This document shows, piece by piece, positions 31,901 through 42,896 of a stretch of DNA of 64,000 nt. The notes under the pieces were generated by a model. That model did not search any database. It saw only the letters and a list, made by a program, of their open reading frames with translations, and had not been told where the DNA came from. Position numbers and translations under genes: made by a program. Within the stretch, counting starts at the first letter, position 1; each line of letters begins with the position of its first letter. Source of the DNA: Favolaschia claudopus (Eukaryota; Basidiomycota; Agaricomycetes; Agaricales; Mycenaceae); NCBI GenBank assembly GCA_037176885.1, contig JAWWNJ010000013.1, positions 1,302,001-1,366,000 on the forward strand, given 5' to 3'.

Positions 31901-34900
31901 GGAACGGGGGGGCCCTTCAGGAACTGTGACCTCAAACGGACTTCTCGCACGGATACCGCGCGCCTGCGAATCGTACACAAAAGGTGTTATGGAAGGCGGG
32001 CGGTCAGCCTGAAGAGGAGGAACATCGGTAGCAGAACTCGAGAGCAAATCGTCAAGTTGTTGTGCAAACGTCGAACGACCTGCGGCGGGCAAAGGAGCTG
32101 GTTCATGAACTGACGGAGGCGAGCGATTCAAGATGTTCCAGAAATCAGTTTCCACCGTACCGGAGCTGGGAGATGGCGGTAGTGGAGGCACGAAAACGGG
32201 AGGACTGCGGGGCACAACAGGAGGCCGGTCAACGATAGTCTGCAACAGATCCTCGATGCGAACCATCCTGTCGCCCAGGTCAGTGTCGCGAGGAACATGA
32301 TGTTCACGCAGCCAATCGAGATTGTGATTGGTCGAAATATGGCCCTGCCACAATCCATTGACCGTTTCCCGGATGCTATCCAAGATGGGGCCAAAGTTGT
32401 TGGTCGTCCCAACCAATCCATCGACGGTTCTTCTGACGTCATCCAGAACATTACTCGGTCTGACCGTTTCAGTGGATGTGGGTGAAGATGGAGTGGGAGT
32501 GGGAGATGATGGCGGGTACGGGCGCCCAGACGATTCCGAGCTACCAGCAAATGGTGTTGGTGTCGACGACCCAGGTCGATAACCTGACGACGGCGGGGAA
32601 TAGTCCGGGGAGGAGTAGCCACCTTCCTCGGGAATTGGTGGCATATCTGGATGAGGCGAATCGGGCAGTGGTGTACCCCAATCCAAATCATCGTCGGAAT
32701 GATGAGAAGACAACCAGCTCGCATTGCTGGACGAGCGTGAGAGACTGGTTGACCATACCGGGGAAGTTGGCGGTGGCTCGAGTAATTGAACTCTGGGCGC
32801 AGCAGGAGCCGGTACAGGCTCTGGTTCCGACTCTGGTGCCGCAGGCATTGGAGAAGGTGCATGCGGCATCGGCGAAGGTGCAAGCGAGGTGGGTGAGGGC
32901 CCGCGCGAAGTTGGGCGGTGCAAAAAGTCTGCCAAATCATGCAGCTCGCGTCTTAATGCGTGTACATTCGCCGCGATATCTTGATTCTCTTCTCCTCTCA
33001 AATCAGACAACCTGTGCAGCTCGTCTGCCAGATTTTCGAGCGTGAGACCATGGGTACTCGGAGGGCGGATCGAGGGCACGGTTGTCAATGTGGATCGGAT
33101 GGAAGGCACATCGCCGCGAAGGGTAGAGGCGCTGACACTTCCGGAAGCATCCGGTGTTCTTAAGCTACGAAGGGAGCTCCCAATCGATGACTAAAAAATC
33201 GAAATCAGGACAAGTATAACGAAGAAAAGAAATCATTGATACCGGAGGTCCACTCGGTGGTCGACTAGGTCGAGGCGTGCTCAACAAAGGTGTAGTCGGC
33301 GGCTCCTCTTCCTCAGGAACCGGAGACTCAGGCAACTCGTCATACTCATCGGACAACACCGACGACTGAGTGATCAAAGACAACGTCCGCCCAAGCGACG
33401 AAGAAGTCTGCGTCCTCCAGCTTGACGGCGTCGACACATCTGAAAGACTGGAAGACTGCACCGGCGGTGCAAGCTGCTCTGAAGCAATCGACCGCGGTAT
33501 TGTGCTCATCCTATCCCAGGACGAAACCGAATCAGTCGGTCGGAGGAAGGAGGTCTCGTTTGATATATCTAGGCCATCCTGCAAAGCAATGGAGCCAACC
33601 GAAGGCGATGGCGCCAAGATCGATGAATCGTACGTCCCGCTAGATCCACGACCCCAGCTGCGCAAACTTGAGAGCGCCCGTGAAAGTGGCGTAAGGTGCG
33701 ACGACGAGGAGGTCAACGATGTTTCGTGTATGCTGCTGATATCAGACCCCACCTCATACACCGTCGATGGCGCATCAGACTCGATCGCAGACGGTAACGA
33801 CACAGAGTCAGACGACGGCGAAGAAAAGTCAACCGACGCCGGGGTCGCAACACTAGACGATTCAATCGTGCTTGAGAGTGGCGTTGGCGGCTCGAGATAG
33901 GGAAGAGAGGTGCTTCTTGTCGACCATGAAAGTGATGAAAGATCCGATATTGATGTCGAGCTCGGTTCAGTCAAAAGAGGAACCGACGAAGAGAGCGAAG
34001 GAGACAGCGACGGAGGAAGAGGCGGGTAGACCTCTGAGACCACCGTTGAAGGAGGGCGAGGCACATACGACAATGCACTGGACGATGGCGGGGCACGAGG
34101 CACGTACGACAACGCACTTGACGATGGTGGCAACGACGGCTCCGACGAAACACTGGAAGGCGGCAAAGGCGGGTACACCTCCGACGACATGCTAGTTCTC
34201 GAAGGCGGCAACGGCGGATACTCCTCTGAAGCAATACTAGTCCTTGAAGGCGGCAGAGGCGGATATTCCGTCGACGCTATACTCGATGGCGGCAGCGGCG
34301 GGTAGTGCTCCGACGAAACCGTGGAGGGCGGCAACGGCGGATAATACTCGAAGCTCTCCTCAGACCGTATAGTCGGCACAAGCGAGGGCACCCTGCTCAA
34401 AGTACTCTTCTCATCTTCCTCGTCCTTCGGTAAGACACTCGGCAGCGGACGCGGCGTCCCCATCTCGGACGGAATCTCCCCAATCACCTCTTGCGCCGTG
34501 TCATACGCCGATTCAGAGGGAATAGTCGGGAACGACGCATACGACGAGACCGAGGATGGGGCGCGCGGAACTGTCGTATACTCCGACTCGGATTCACTCT
34601 CTCCCTGTGAAGCAGTGACAAATTGATCACTGGACCCGGAGGTCGAAGGCGGACGCGATGACCCAGAAGAAGGCGGTTCCGATGAAGAGCTTGACGAAGA
34701 ATACGAAGGCGTAGTCCCGCTGTACGAGCTATAGGTGACATCCGACAGATCCGACGACTGGCAAATGTCGTAGCCCGTCTGATTTGTCGAATACGTCGCA
34801 GGCGTCGCCCCGCTCCCCGTCCCACTTCCAACCCCACTTCCATCATTCCCATTGGCACCGCCATTACTGTCCGACGGCCCAGCACCGCTGCTATTTTCCT

Positions 34901-37900
34901 TATCCTCCCCAGAATCCGACTCGGATGTGGACACCGAGCGACCGGAGGTGTACCCAGAACTTGACAATCCGAGTCCAGGTCGGCGGCGGATCTCTCTCGC
35001 GCGCGAAAGCGTCGTCCCAGTGTAGCTGTAACTTCCAGCCGAATAGGACCCAGATCCAGACCCCGAGCCCGACTCAGAGGCCGAATAATCGCTATGCGAA
35101 TCTCCCAACATACTCGCACTTCCAGGCGACCTGAACGACATCGAACTCGGCACAACGCTAAAGGTCGCTGTACCCGTCCTGGTCGGGCTCTCGCTCGTCG
35201 TGTACGTTCTTGACGGGGAGCCACTGAAGGTGGTCGTGAAGGTTGGCGTCCCAGATCGCGTAAACGCCGACGTCCTAGTGGTGGTGCTCGTGGTAATGCC
35301 AGTAGTCGTCCCTAACGGACTGGAGGAGAACGCAGTCCCAGTGCGAAGCCCGACGCTCGAAGAGTACAGCGTCCCAGTGCGTCGGGGCAGACCACTGCTG
35401 CTCCCAGAAGTCGAACTCACGACACTGGAACGGTGACTCTCGGGGGCGCTCAGGAAGACATCATCGCTGCTGCTGCTTGCATTTCCACTTTCGATGTCGA
35501 CCTCACCCATGCTTCCGCGCCGGGCACCCCGTCCTCTGCCTCCTCTGCAACACAAAGACAAAACAAATTCAGAACCGTATAAAAACGAAGAGAAAAACAA
35601 CCCACCTCCCCGTGATCGCTCTCGGATCCCCAGGATACACATACTCTCCTCCAGCAATCACACTATCGTCCACCGTCCCCGTATGATGCGACGACACTAA
35701 CGAACCAGCCCTCCTCAATCCCGCTCCAGTCAACCCCGTCAGTCCTGTACCCGTCCCTGTCCCAGTCTCGCTGTCGGAGGAGTACGTGTGAGTCGGCGTA
35801 TACGCCCCAGTATACGTCGCAGTATACGTCCTCGTCGTCCCCGTAGCCGTAAATGTATCCGTCGGCGTGTATGCGCCAGTCCGAGTGTAGCCAGTAGTCG
35901 TCGGCGTCCAACTCCTCGTCTGAGTCTGGGTTTGGGTCTGCGAGAACGAATCCGTAGGCGTTCCTGTCCTCGTTGTATAGGTCCCCGTCCCAGTAGGCGT
36001 CCTCGTCCTCGTGAAGTCCGACGTGCGGCTGGAGCTCGTAAACGTCCTCGCCCACTCACTCGCCGTCCACCTTGTCACATCTCTCTCGCTCTCACTCTCC
36101 GTCCCACTAGGAATATCCCCGATCTCCTCCATGGGCGGCACAAACACGGTGCTTCGACTTCCATTACTGCTTTGACTGGCACTGCTCGCCGAGCTGTCGA
36201 TACTGAGAATGGTTCGGATACTCGCGGCGCGCGCGGGCTTGCCGCTACTCCCTCCGCTGTCGCTGCCGTTGGCGCTTTCATCGGCATCGCCTGCAGATGA
36301 GCCTGCGGAGGAGTCGGCGACGGGGATAGGGCGGTGGACGGCCTCCCTGTAGAGAAATATATAGTCAGTATGTGATTGACGAAAAAGAAGAACCAAGACC
36401 CACCAAATCCTATTAACCCACTTTTGCCTCTCCAACAAACTCTCCGCCGCAAGCCTCTCTACCCCATCCTCATAGACCATTTGGAACGGAACCAAGAGAT
36501 CCACCAACGACGTGTCGCGTCCGCCTTCTTGTTCTGCAGCGCGTCTCTCATGAGCATTTATTTTTTTCTCTCAAAAGAAAAGTCAACTCACCCTGCTCTC
36601 TCGCAGCAACGCTTCCCACATCATCCCTCGCAACTGGATGCCCCAAGCTCGGAGTACTCTGCACACTCTGGCAATTGAGCAGATCAAGCCCGACAATGCC
36701 TCTCCCTCCGCCGGGTGCGAGCCACGAAAGGAGCAACAGGTGTGGGTAGAGTAGAGCCTGTATAACGAATTTGAATGAGATTATAAAATAAGTGCGACAA
36801 AAGAAGCGACGGACCTGACATCTCTGCCATCTAAACGGCGGCGGCGCATGCACGTTCAAAAACCACAGCAAACCAATATGCAGCGGCTGTTATTTGCGAT
36901 TTCGCGGTCATTGTTGTGGAAGAAAGTTTGTGTGCGAATTGATGGTTGATGTTTGGTGTTGATGGGAAGATAAGATTAAGATAAAAGATAAAACCCCCAA
37001 TCAGCACTCTCCAGGATACGAAAAGAAAAGAAACGCACCTGTTCCGCACCTCCCGCATATGCATTCAAATCCGCCACACTCAATCCTGCAATTCCACCAC
37101 TCCCCGCACTTCCCCGCAGACTCCTCAAACTCGGCGCTCGCAGACTTCCCCCTGCAGCGCTCCCCCCACTGGCCCCCGAAGCACGCCTCCGCAAACTCGG
37201 CGTCCTCGCACGAAGCGCAAATAACCCCCCATCGTCTTGGGTAGGTGTAATCGGAAGCGCAGGCAACGGACGCCCCTCATCCTCGTCCTTATTTTCTTCA
37301 TCGCTATCCTCACTCTTCTTGCCCTTCTTCTCCCCGCTGCTCCTCTTCTCCGCGCTCTTGCTCGACGTGCTGGACGACGAGGAAGAGGAATCCTTCGGCG
37401 ACCCCCCCGCGGCACGCGTCGGCGTCCTCTCCTTCCACAACGCCACGATATTCCGCACGGAAGCAAGCGGCGATCGAGGCGATCCTTGTGCAGGACGGCG
37501 AAGAGGCGGGGGTGTGGTGTGTGTTTGCGATGTTGTTGTAGTTGTGTAGGTGTTGGTGTTGGTATTTGACGTGTACGTTGGAGCATTCGAAGTCGCGTAG
37601 GTGTAGGTGTTGGTCGGCGTAGTATGTGTCGCGGTCCCGCGCGAATAGCTGCTGTACGTCCCACTCGGTGTGAACGTCTCCGTCCCACTCCCCGTCCTCG
37701 TGTAGGTCTCCGTTCCCGTCCTCGTGAACGTCTCCGTCCCCGTCCTCGTATACGTATCCGTCCCCGTCGTCCTAGTCGTATACGCCTCCGTCCCAGACCT
37801 CGTGTACCCCGTCGTGCTCGTAAACGCAGGACTGGTCCTCCCGCTCCCACTCGTACTGCTGAGCGGCGGCTGGCTCAACAACGTGCTCATGGACGGCCGT

Positions 37901-38552
37901 GTCCTCGAGCTAGGGCTGAGTGGGGTGCTGACTCGAGCGCCTTTGGTCGGTGATGCGGGACGCGAGCCAAAGGTGCTGTGGAAGCCTTGTGGGTAGGAAT
38001 CCGACGTGGGGAAGATTGCTGGGGCTGGACTCGAAGCCGTGCGCGCATGGCCGGGTGTGCTGGCACGCGCAGGGGCAGCCTCAAAGACGGCGATGAGCTC
38101 TGTCGCGCGACCGGGTGGAGGAAGTCCACTAGGCTCCGTCGACGCGCGACTGTGTGTTGAAGGAGGGTGTGGGGGTAAAGGCTGAGAGCGCCTTTGAATT
38201 GCAATAGAAGAAGGACGCGACTCTTCTGTGCGTTCTGTGATTCTGCTGAGACGGGTGGTCGGATTGAGTGGCGGCGGCGATCCAAACGAGGGTAACGAGA
38301 CGAAGGAAGGCGAGCCAGTATACGAAGAAGTCCACTGGCTGAGAGTGTGCTCCGTGTCGTCCAATTCGTCTTCGAGGTCGTTGAGAGACGCCTCTACTTC
38401 TTCGAGAGAGTTGCTGTCGGTGTACGAGTCTTCAGGTGAATGTGGTCGGTCTGTAACGCGTTAGATTAGGCAATAGAATAGACTGAATGGTTACCTGTAA
38501 ATGTAGCAGTGCCATACTCTGTGGTGCCATACTCTGGCTCAGAGCTGCTCAT
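25997..38552 (-). CDS. Giant PH-domain protein with Thr/Ser-, Pro- and RS-rich disordered regions and coiled coils
   Basis: What look like seven or more separate long ORFs splice in frame into one gene of roughly 3,800 codons. It starts MSSSEPEYGTTEYG at 38552. After a Thr-rich region (TYTRTGTETFTRTG), exons at 36880-36350 form a PH-like domain: PLHIGLLWFLNVHAPPPFRW, LLLSWLAPGGGRGIVGLDLL, and PFQMVYEDGVERLAAES with WVNRIWEAV. Then follow Ser/Gly/Thr-rich sequence, a YPPLPPS tandem array (about 34000-34340), Pro-rich sequence, a short helix (QQRELMRYMRGLNEWLERDV, about 31100), an Arg-Ser-rich region (30300-28600), a long Glu/Arg coiled coil (27800-27000), and an end with YGPGGEFEPDW and SWATWQPDPN. 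Junctions checked at 38490, 36500, 36360, 35600, 33230, 31720 and 26170 keep frame. The conserved ends match a basidiomycete family of unknown function. It may be a scaffold or membrane tether. Confidence 0.8.
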
Positions 38553-38755
38553 GGCAGCGCGAGGCAAGAGAAGAGCAAGATCAAAAGTCAACAGGTAACG
38601 TGATGTACAGTCGCGTACGGTAACGCGTCCGTCACATCAGATTAACCCTATTCCTGGGTTTCAAGCTTTCTCGACTTCAACTCACAACAATTTCTGGCAT
38701 TTAGCATTTTGGTGGATCTTTCACCTCCAATACACGCTTCGAGACTCATTTCTCA

Positions 38756-39320
38756 ATGCCACGCGCCAATACCTCTGCTCCAGTGCCAATGAGATCACGC
38801 TACAGTATGTATGTCCATTGTCTCTGGAGTTTCCGGAGAAGAATCTCCATATGCATGTCACTGGGCTCTCGTTTTTGTACTCAGAGTACCACTGTACGCT
38901 GTGAATTTTTTCTTACCGTTTTGCCATCGCCATTCAGAATCATAAGCGGATTGGAAATCGCCCTCGACCACACCACAGACTGGGCAGCGAATTGCATCGC
39001 CGTGTCCTCCATGCTACACGACTTTACTACCTTTCCCGTACAAGTCGAAACATATCAAGCTCGCTTGAAGCGATCGCTTTATTCCTCTGGCAAGCAACAC
39101 ACCGAATCGTCTCTTCGTTTATATCGAAAGATGCTACAATTGTGGCCCACTGTCAGCGCTCAATCTCGCTCATCCACGTCTCAGCGCCCAGGCGCTCAGA
39201 TCTGAACTAAAGACATATGTGCAGCAGCGACTCGGATCCGGAAACATTGATATCAACAGCCTCCACTATGTAAGATACATCAAACTCCTTGAACTGCCGC
39301 CTTACTTCAAGTTGATCTAG
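38756..39320 (+). CDS. Possible spliced hypothetical gene
   Basis: ATG at 38756 opens MPRANTSAPVPMRSRY, followed by a GTATGT donor. Joining through a 16-nt exon gives KYHCTLIISGLEIALDHTTD and WAANCIAVSSMLHDFTTF. A later frame reads LSAQALRSELKTYVQQRLGS and NIDINSLHY, with a GTAAGA donor after it and a stop at 39320. I could not find a satisfying intron joining the middle frames. It may be a real gene with an unresolved exon or a degraded one. No family recognised. Confidence 0.3.
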
Positions 39321-39472
39321 CTCTACCTTGTCGTCTCAGCCAAGCCCGTGGCGGTCGGCCCCTAGCCGCTCAGGTGTCGAGCTGGCGTGAATTCTGACAT
39401 AGTATGTGTTACAACAGTAGAACCGCGATTTAGGGCATCCAGGTAACGAGGCGCGTACCCTGGGGACTCGGA

Positions 39473-39800
39473 TTATAGTGGGCTTTTTGTCCTTCTGAAT
39501 GACGCAAAAGCTTGAAGCTGACTCCTACTAACTCGTTGGATTTCAAGGTACCTTGCTGTACGGACTCGAATACCGTCGAGCGTTGGTTCTGCTAGACGAC
39601 CAATAGCCGCGGCACCCGAGTCGACTCGCAAAGCTTTTTCCACAGCCATGATGGTACGCCTTACACCATAGACCCTGCTGGGACCGATATCGAACAAGCT
39701 CGCGAACGAGAATCGTCAGAGTATCAATCCTGTCTCGCTTGAGCTCCACCCTTAGTCTTTCCCTAATCTCACCTGAGCGACCAATGACGGTGCTGGGCAT
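39473..39800 (-). CDS. Possible small hypothetical gene
   Basis: Two overlapping minus-strand frames have a protein-like composition: EIRERLRVELKRDRIDTLTI with LVRELVRYRS, then TIMAVEKALRVDSGAAAIGR with LAEPTLDGIRVRTARYLEI. A small intron near 39690-39660 might connect them, but no consensus sites are clear. Function unknown. Confidence 0.25.
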
Positions 39801-39874
39801 CTAGTCTCCTCCGTCTTGCCTCCGCTCCCATTTATAAGGCTTCAATAAACTGCGCTGTCTCCAAACACCCCACG

Positions 39875-40992
39875 ATGTCCGCTACCCCTGCAAAGCACCT
39901 TTACTCCATTATCGGAATTTACAAAGCCCCTCCCGGCCTTTCGCGCAATGAATTCAACGGACACATACAAGAACTGGGGGACGCGTTAGCACGCCTTCCT
40001 GTCGCCAAGAATCTCCTTGATTTTAACGTCGTGAGCATCTACTCTCCTTCGCAACTGTTCTTCCGTAGCCATACGTGTGATACAACTAAACAACTCACCA
40101 GATCTTCCAAACTGACGATCTCGAGGAACACATGCAAGACTTGGGATTCCCGAGCCCTCCCGCTACTGCGCTAGCCAATGGTGCTTCTGAGGTGACTGTT
40201 CTCCTCAAGTTGTAACATTCTACCATCGTACTAAATTCACGCGTATGCCAGAACCGAGATAACATGGTCGCGGTGAGTATCGGCTCATATCTCAGGTCCA
40301 GCCTGATGACGCGTCAATTCGCGCGTAGTTCTTCCGCGACCCCGCCGTCGTCCAGCTCATCCACGGCTCCGAACATTTCGGTCTCCAAGCCGGGGCCTGC
40401 GCCTTCACCGCAGATCTCGCCGTCCATGTTGACAAGGCATCTTCTACCGACGCGAATTCTGCAAAGCGGCCACACGGAATTTTGATTTTCAAAATTCCGG
40501 GGGACATTTCTGAAGAAGACTACCACTCGGGAATCGACTCAATGATCGAAGCGTTGCTTTCGACGGAGGTGGCGAAGAAACATCTCATCAAACATTCCAA
40601 GGTGAAAAAACCCTCTTTCTCTGTGGTCCCACCCTGAGCTGGATGGGTTTTGCTTTCAGTGGATCCAGAACGACGACTTCACGGACGAACTTGCGCGTTG
40701 GAAGTATCCCGAAGCAGAGCGAGTCGTAGTTCTCATGCTCGAATGCGATGTAAGTCCCTCATCTATCTTCAATTACGCTGGTTGTCCTCTATAGCTAAGC
40801 TGCACAACAGACTACCGAGTCCCTGAAAGAGGTTCGTGGACGTCTTGATCATTTCGCACCTATAATCATTGATTGCTGTCTCAGATTCTGGGCCATGAAC
40901 ATATTAAGCAGGTTATCAGCGAGGCAAAGGAAAATCTGAACCTTCACGTCGATAGCAACTGCTTCTCGGCGGAAGTTGCTAGTCTCATTTAG
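39875..40992 (+). CDS. Two-module EthD/Dabb-like (dimeric alpha/beta-barrel) hypothetical protein
   Basis: Multi-exon gene starting MSATPAKHLYSIIGIYKAPP at 39875. Two successive modules of about 115 residues share a pattern. The first has GLSRNEFNGHIQELGDALAR, LPVAKNLLDFNV|IFQTDDLEEHM and FGLQAGACAFTADLAV. The second has GILIFKIPGDISEEDYHSGI, STEVAKKHLIKHSKWIQNDD and LHVDSNCFSAEVASLI. The pattern resembles EthD or stress-responsive Dabb ferredoxin-like folds, which is inferred from spacing, not from catalytic residues. Such proteins are common and functionally uncharacterised in Agaricomycetes. Introns were placed near 40031-40100, 40190-40260, 40270-40330, 40600-40660 and 40750-40810. Confidence 0.65.
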
Positions 40993-41435
40993 TAAGCGAG
41001 CAATTTTCTCTGTACTATGTGGAACTTGTGCATATGCCAGTTGATCTGTGGAACACCGAATTGAATATATTTTCGATGCTAGGTTAACCAGAATACTGAA
41101 TGACATGAATGTCGTCTGCAACTCGAAGCAGGTCATAAAGATAATATGTACATCGTGCGGAGGATTTGAAATTCGATGTCAACAGTAATTGCCACCATAC
41201 CCTCCCGCTGCATGCCTTTGAATGTGGAACTTGGCTCCTGATTTGCTCATGACTGATCGCAACATCCTTGAATGCGTCTAACATCACCTAATTTTTTCTG
41301 GCCAGCATAAACAGCTAGTTCCAGTCTCCAGCCCCTTGATAATGTACAGACAAACGGATATAGGTATATGTAGTTGAATGTTCATCCGACCCTCGTCTCC
41401 AACTCCCGAAACCACGAAGCGTGCAGAGTTCAATA
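40993..41435. other. Intergenic
   Basis: No gene or repeat recognised between the EthD-like gene and the 3' end of the second peptide precursor. Confidence 0.4.
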
Positions 41436-42164
41436 TCAATCGCAGTCGCGGCTGTGCGATTCCTCCAACTTCAAGGCGCGATTGGCGTACCAACTACCTT
41501 CACCGAAACCGAAGTCCACCATGTGAGCGCGCTTGCTAACGGGTTTGCCATCGACCGCCGGACGGTTGACAGATTCCTTCTCGGGGTAGGTATCGTCGTG
41601 GTCCACGGGCGAGCTTGAGGAAGAGACAACGGGAGAACGCTCAAGGAATACAGTACGCTTGTCTTTGGAAGGCGAAGAGGAGGGTGTGGCGGCAGGTGCG
41701 TTCGCTGGCGAGGACTGCTGGGCGGGATGGTTATTGGCTTGATAGTCTGCGTTGTGAATCTGACGTCTTCGGTCGGCTACATGTGCCCATGGCGAGGAAT
41801 CTGTGGTAGTGCTGCTGCGTCTCTGTCCAGCTGCTCCTGAGCCTGAATCCGAAGAGACACCTGAACCACGCCACAACGCTGTATCGGCACGCTTGTCTTT
41901 GGGAGTAGGTTCTGAGGCAGCGGGAGGAGGAGGGGACGAGTCTCGCGTAGTCGTAGGAGTTGGGCTAGGCGGGTTGTTGTTGGCTTGATAGTCAGCGTTA
42001 CGAACCTGCCGCTTATGTGCGCGCGGGTTTTCGATGACTCCAGAGAAGCGTGATTCGGGTTTGTGGGCGAGAAGAGCAGGCAGATCTGGGTTGGTGGAGG
42101 AAACGGGATAGGCGTAGGATGCGGTTGCGGCGGCGAGGAGAAGGGCGAGTTTGAGTGCGTACAT
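41436..42164 (-). CDS. Secreted KEX2-processed peptide precursor (KEP-type), copy 2
   Basis: Paralogue of 18861-19556, 242 residues, with an identical signal peptide and the same order of dibasic sites. The two NADYQANN repeats are unchanged, as are the ADTALWRGSGVSSDSG and RSPVVSSSSSPVD segments. Differences are a small insertion before the second repeat (site becomes Arg-Arg-Arg) and an altered C-terminus: the AHMVDFGFGEGSWYA segment keeps its upstream Lys-Arg, but the downstream site is Asn-Arg and the last 15 or so residues are unrelated to copy 1. Strong conservation of the peptides against a diverged tail suggests the peptides are under selection. It is divergent from FunK1 copy 2. Confidence 0.78.
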   Translation of the reverse strand: MYALKLALLLAAATASYAYPVSSTNPDLPALLAHKPESRFSGVIENPRAHKRQVRNADYQANNNPPSPTPTTTRDSSPPPPAASEPTPKDKRADTALWRGSGVSSDSGSGAAGQRRSSTTTDSSPWAHVADRRRQIHNADYQANNHPAQQSSPANAPAATPSSSPSKDKRTVFLERSPVVSSSSSPVDHDDTYPEKESVNRPAVDGKPVSKRAHMVDFGFGEGSWYANRALKLEESHSRDCD

Positions 42165-42210
42165 GATAGAAAAAAACAGTGTAGACGAGGCGGCTGAGGA
42201 TTGGCGTGTA

Positions 42211-42250
42211 GTTGCTAGAGGATTGAAGCAACTTTGAGTTGGGCGAGGCA
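42211..42250 (-). promoter_or_regulatory. Conserved element upstream of peptide-precursor copy 2
   Basis: GTTGCTAGAGGATTGAAGCA followed by ACTTTGAGTTGGGCGAG. The same element, varied, is found at 19617-19670 and 23521-23580. It starts about 47 bases before the start codon. Confidence 0.5.
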
Positions 42251-42896
42251 CGCGAACGCGTTGAAGGAGATGATGGAGGGAGATGACAAGAGAGTTGTGT
42301 TTGTGCTTGCTTGACCCGCAATCAATTCCATTCCTCCTTTCTTCCAGTGAACGTCGTCGCTGAGCGCTATATTCAACCTTCAACTCGAATGGCAATCCGC
42401 ATATATTGGTCGATGAGCCGCATTCCTTTTGCTGGAAATTGTGCCTGTCTTTTGTCCTTCGTCTTCCCTGGCGGTTTTGCATTGCAAGATTGTCGCGAAG
42501 TTGGGCCTGACGCTTCTGAATCCCAACATCCCCCCTCCACCGAAGCCAGCTCTTCTGAATCCGCCTCCATTCCTTCGCCGGGAAAAATCAGCTGTTCGCT
42601 AGGAAAACCTTCTGCCAACCCTCTGTGCTGCTCGAACGTTAAAGGTTTGGTATTGCGTCACAGCAGGTCACGAGGCGTGACTCAACGCGTTTGAATCTCG
42701 CCATTCAACAGCCAACTCTTACACCGATACCTTCAACTGAATCGCACACCAAACGCTTGCGGGCGAGTTTCTAATTCCGCCTCGCGCTAGGTCAAAAGAC
42801 TAATACTTTTCTCAAAGAAATCGCAAATAGACCTATTGAGCCTTCGTAAAGCGCCATTGGATCTCCCAGTACACCACTTTTCTTGCAACCAATGAG

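Noticed and set aside
37125..37850. 241-codon Arg-rich ORF
   Set aside because: Alternate frame of the Thr/Ser-rich exon of the giant gene; composition results from GC-rich codons.
42311..42694. 127-codon plus-strand ORF upstream of FunK1 copy 2
   Set aside because: It lies in the shared promoter of the divergent pair, has no counterpart in copy 1 and has no recognisable domain.
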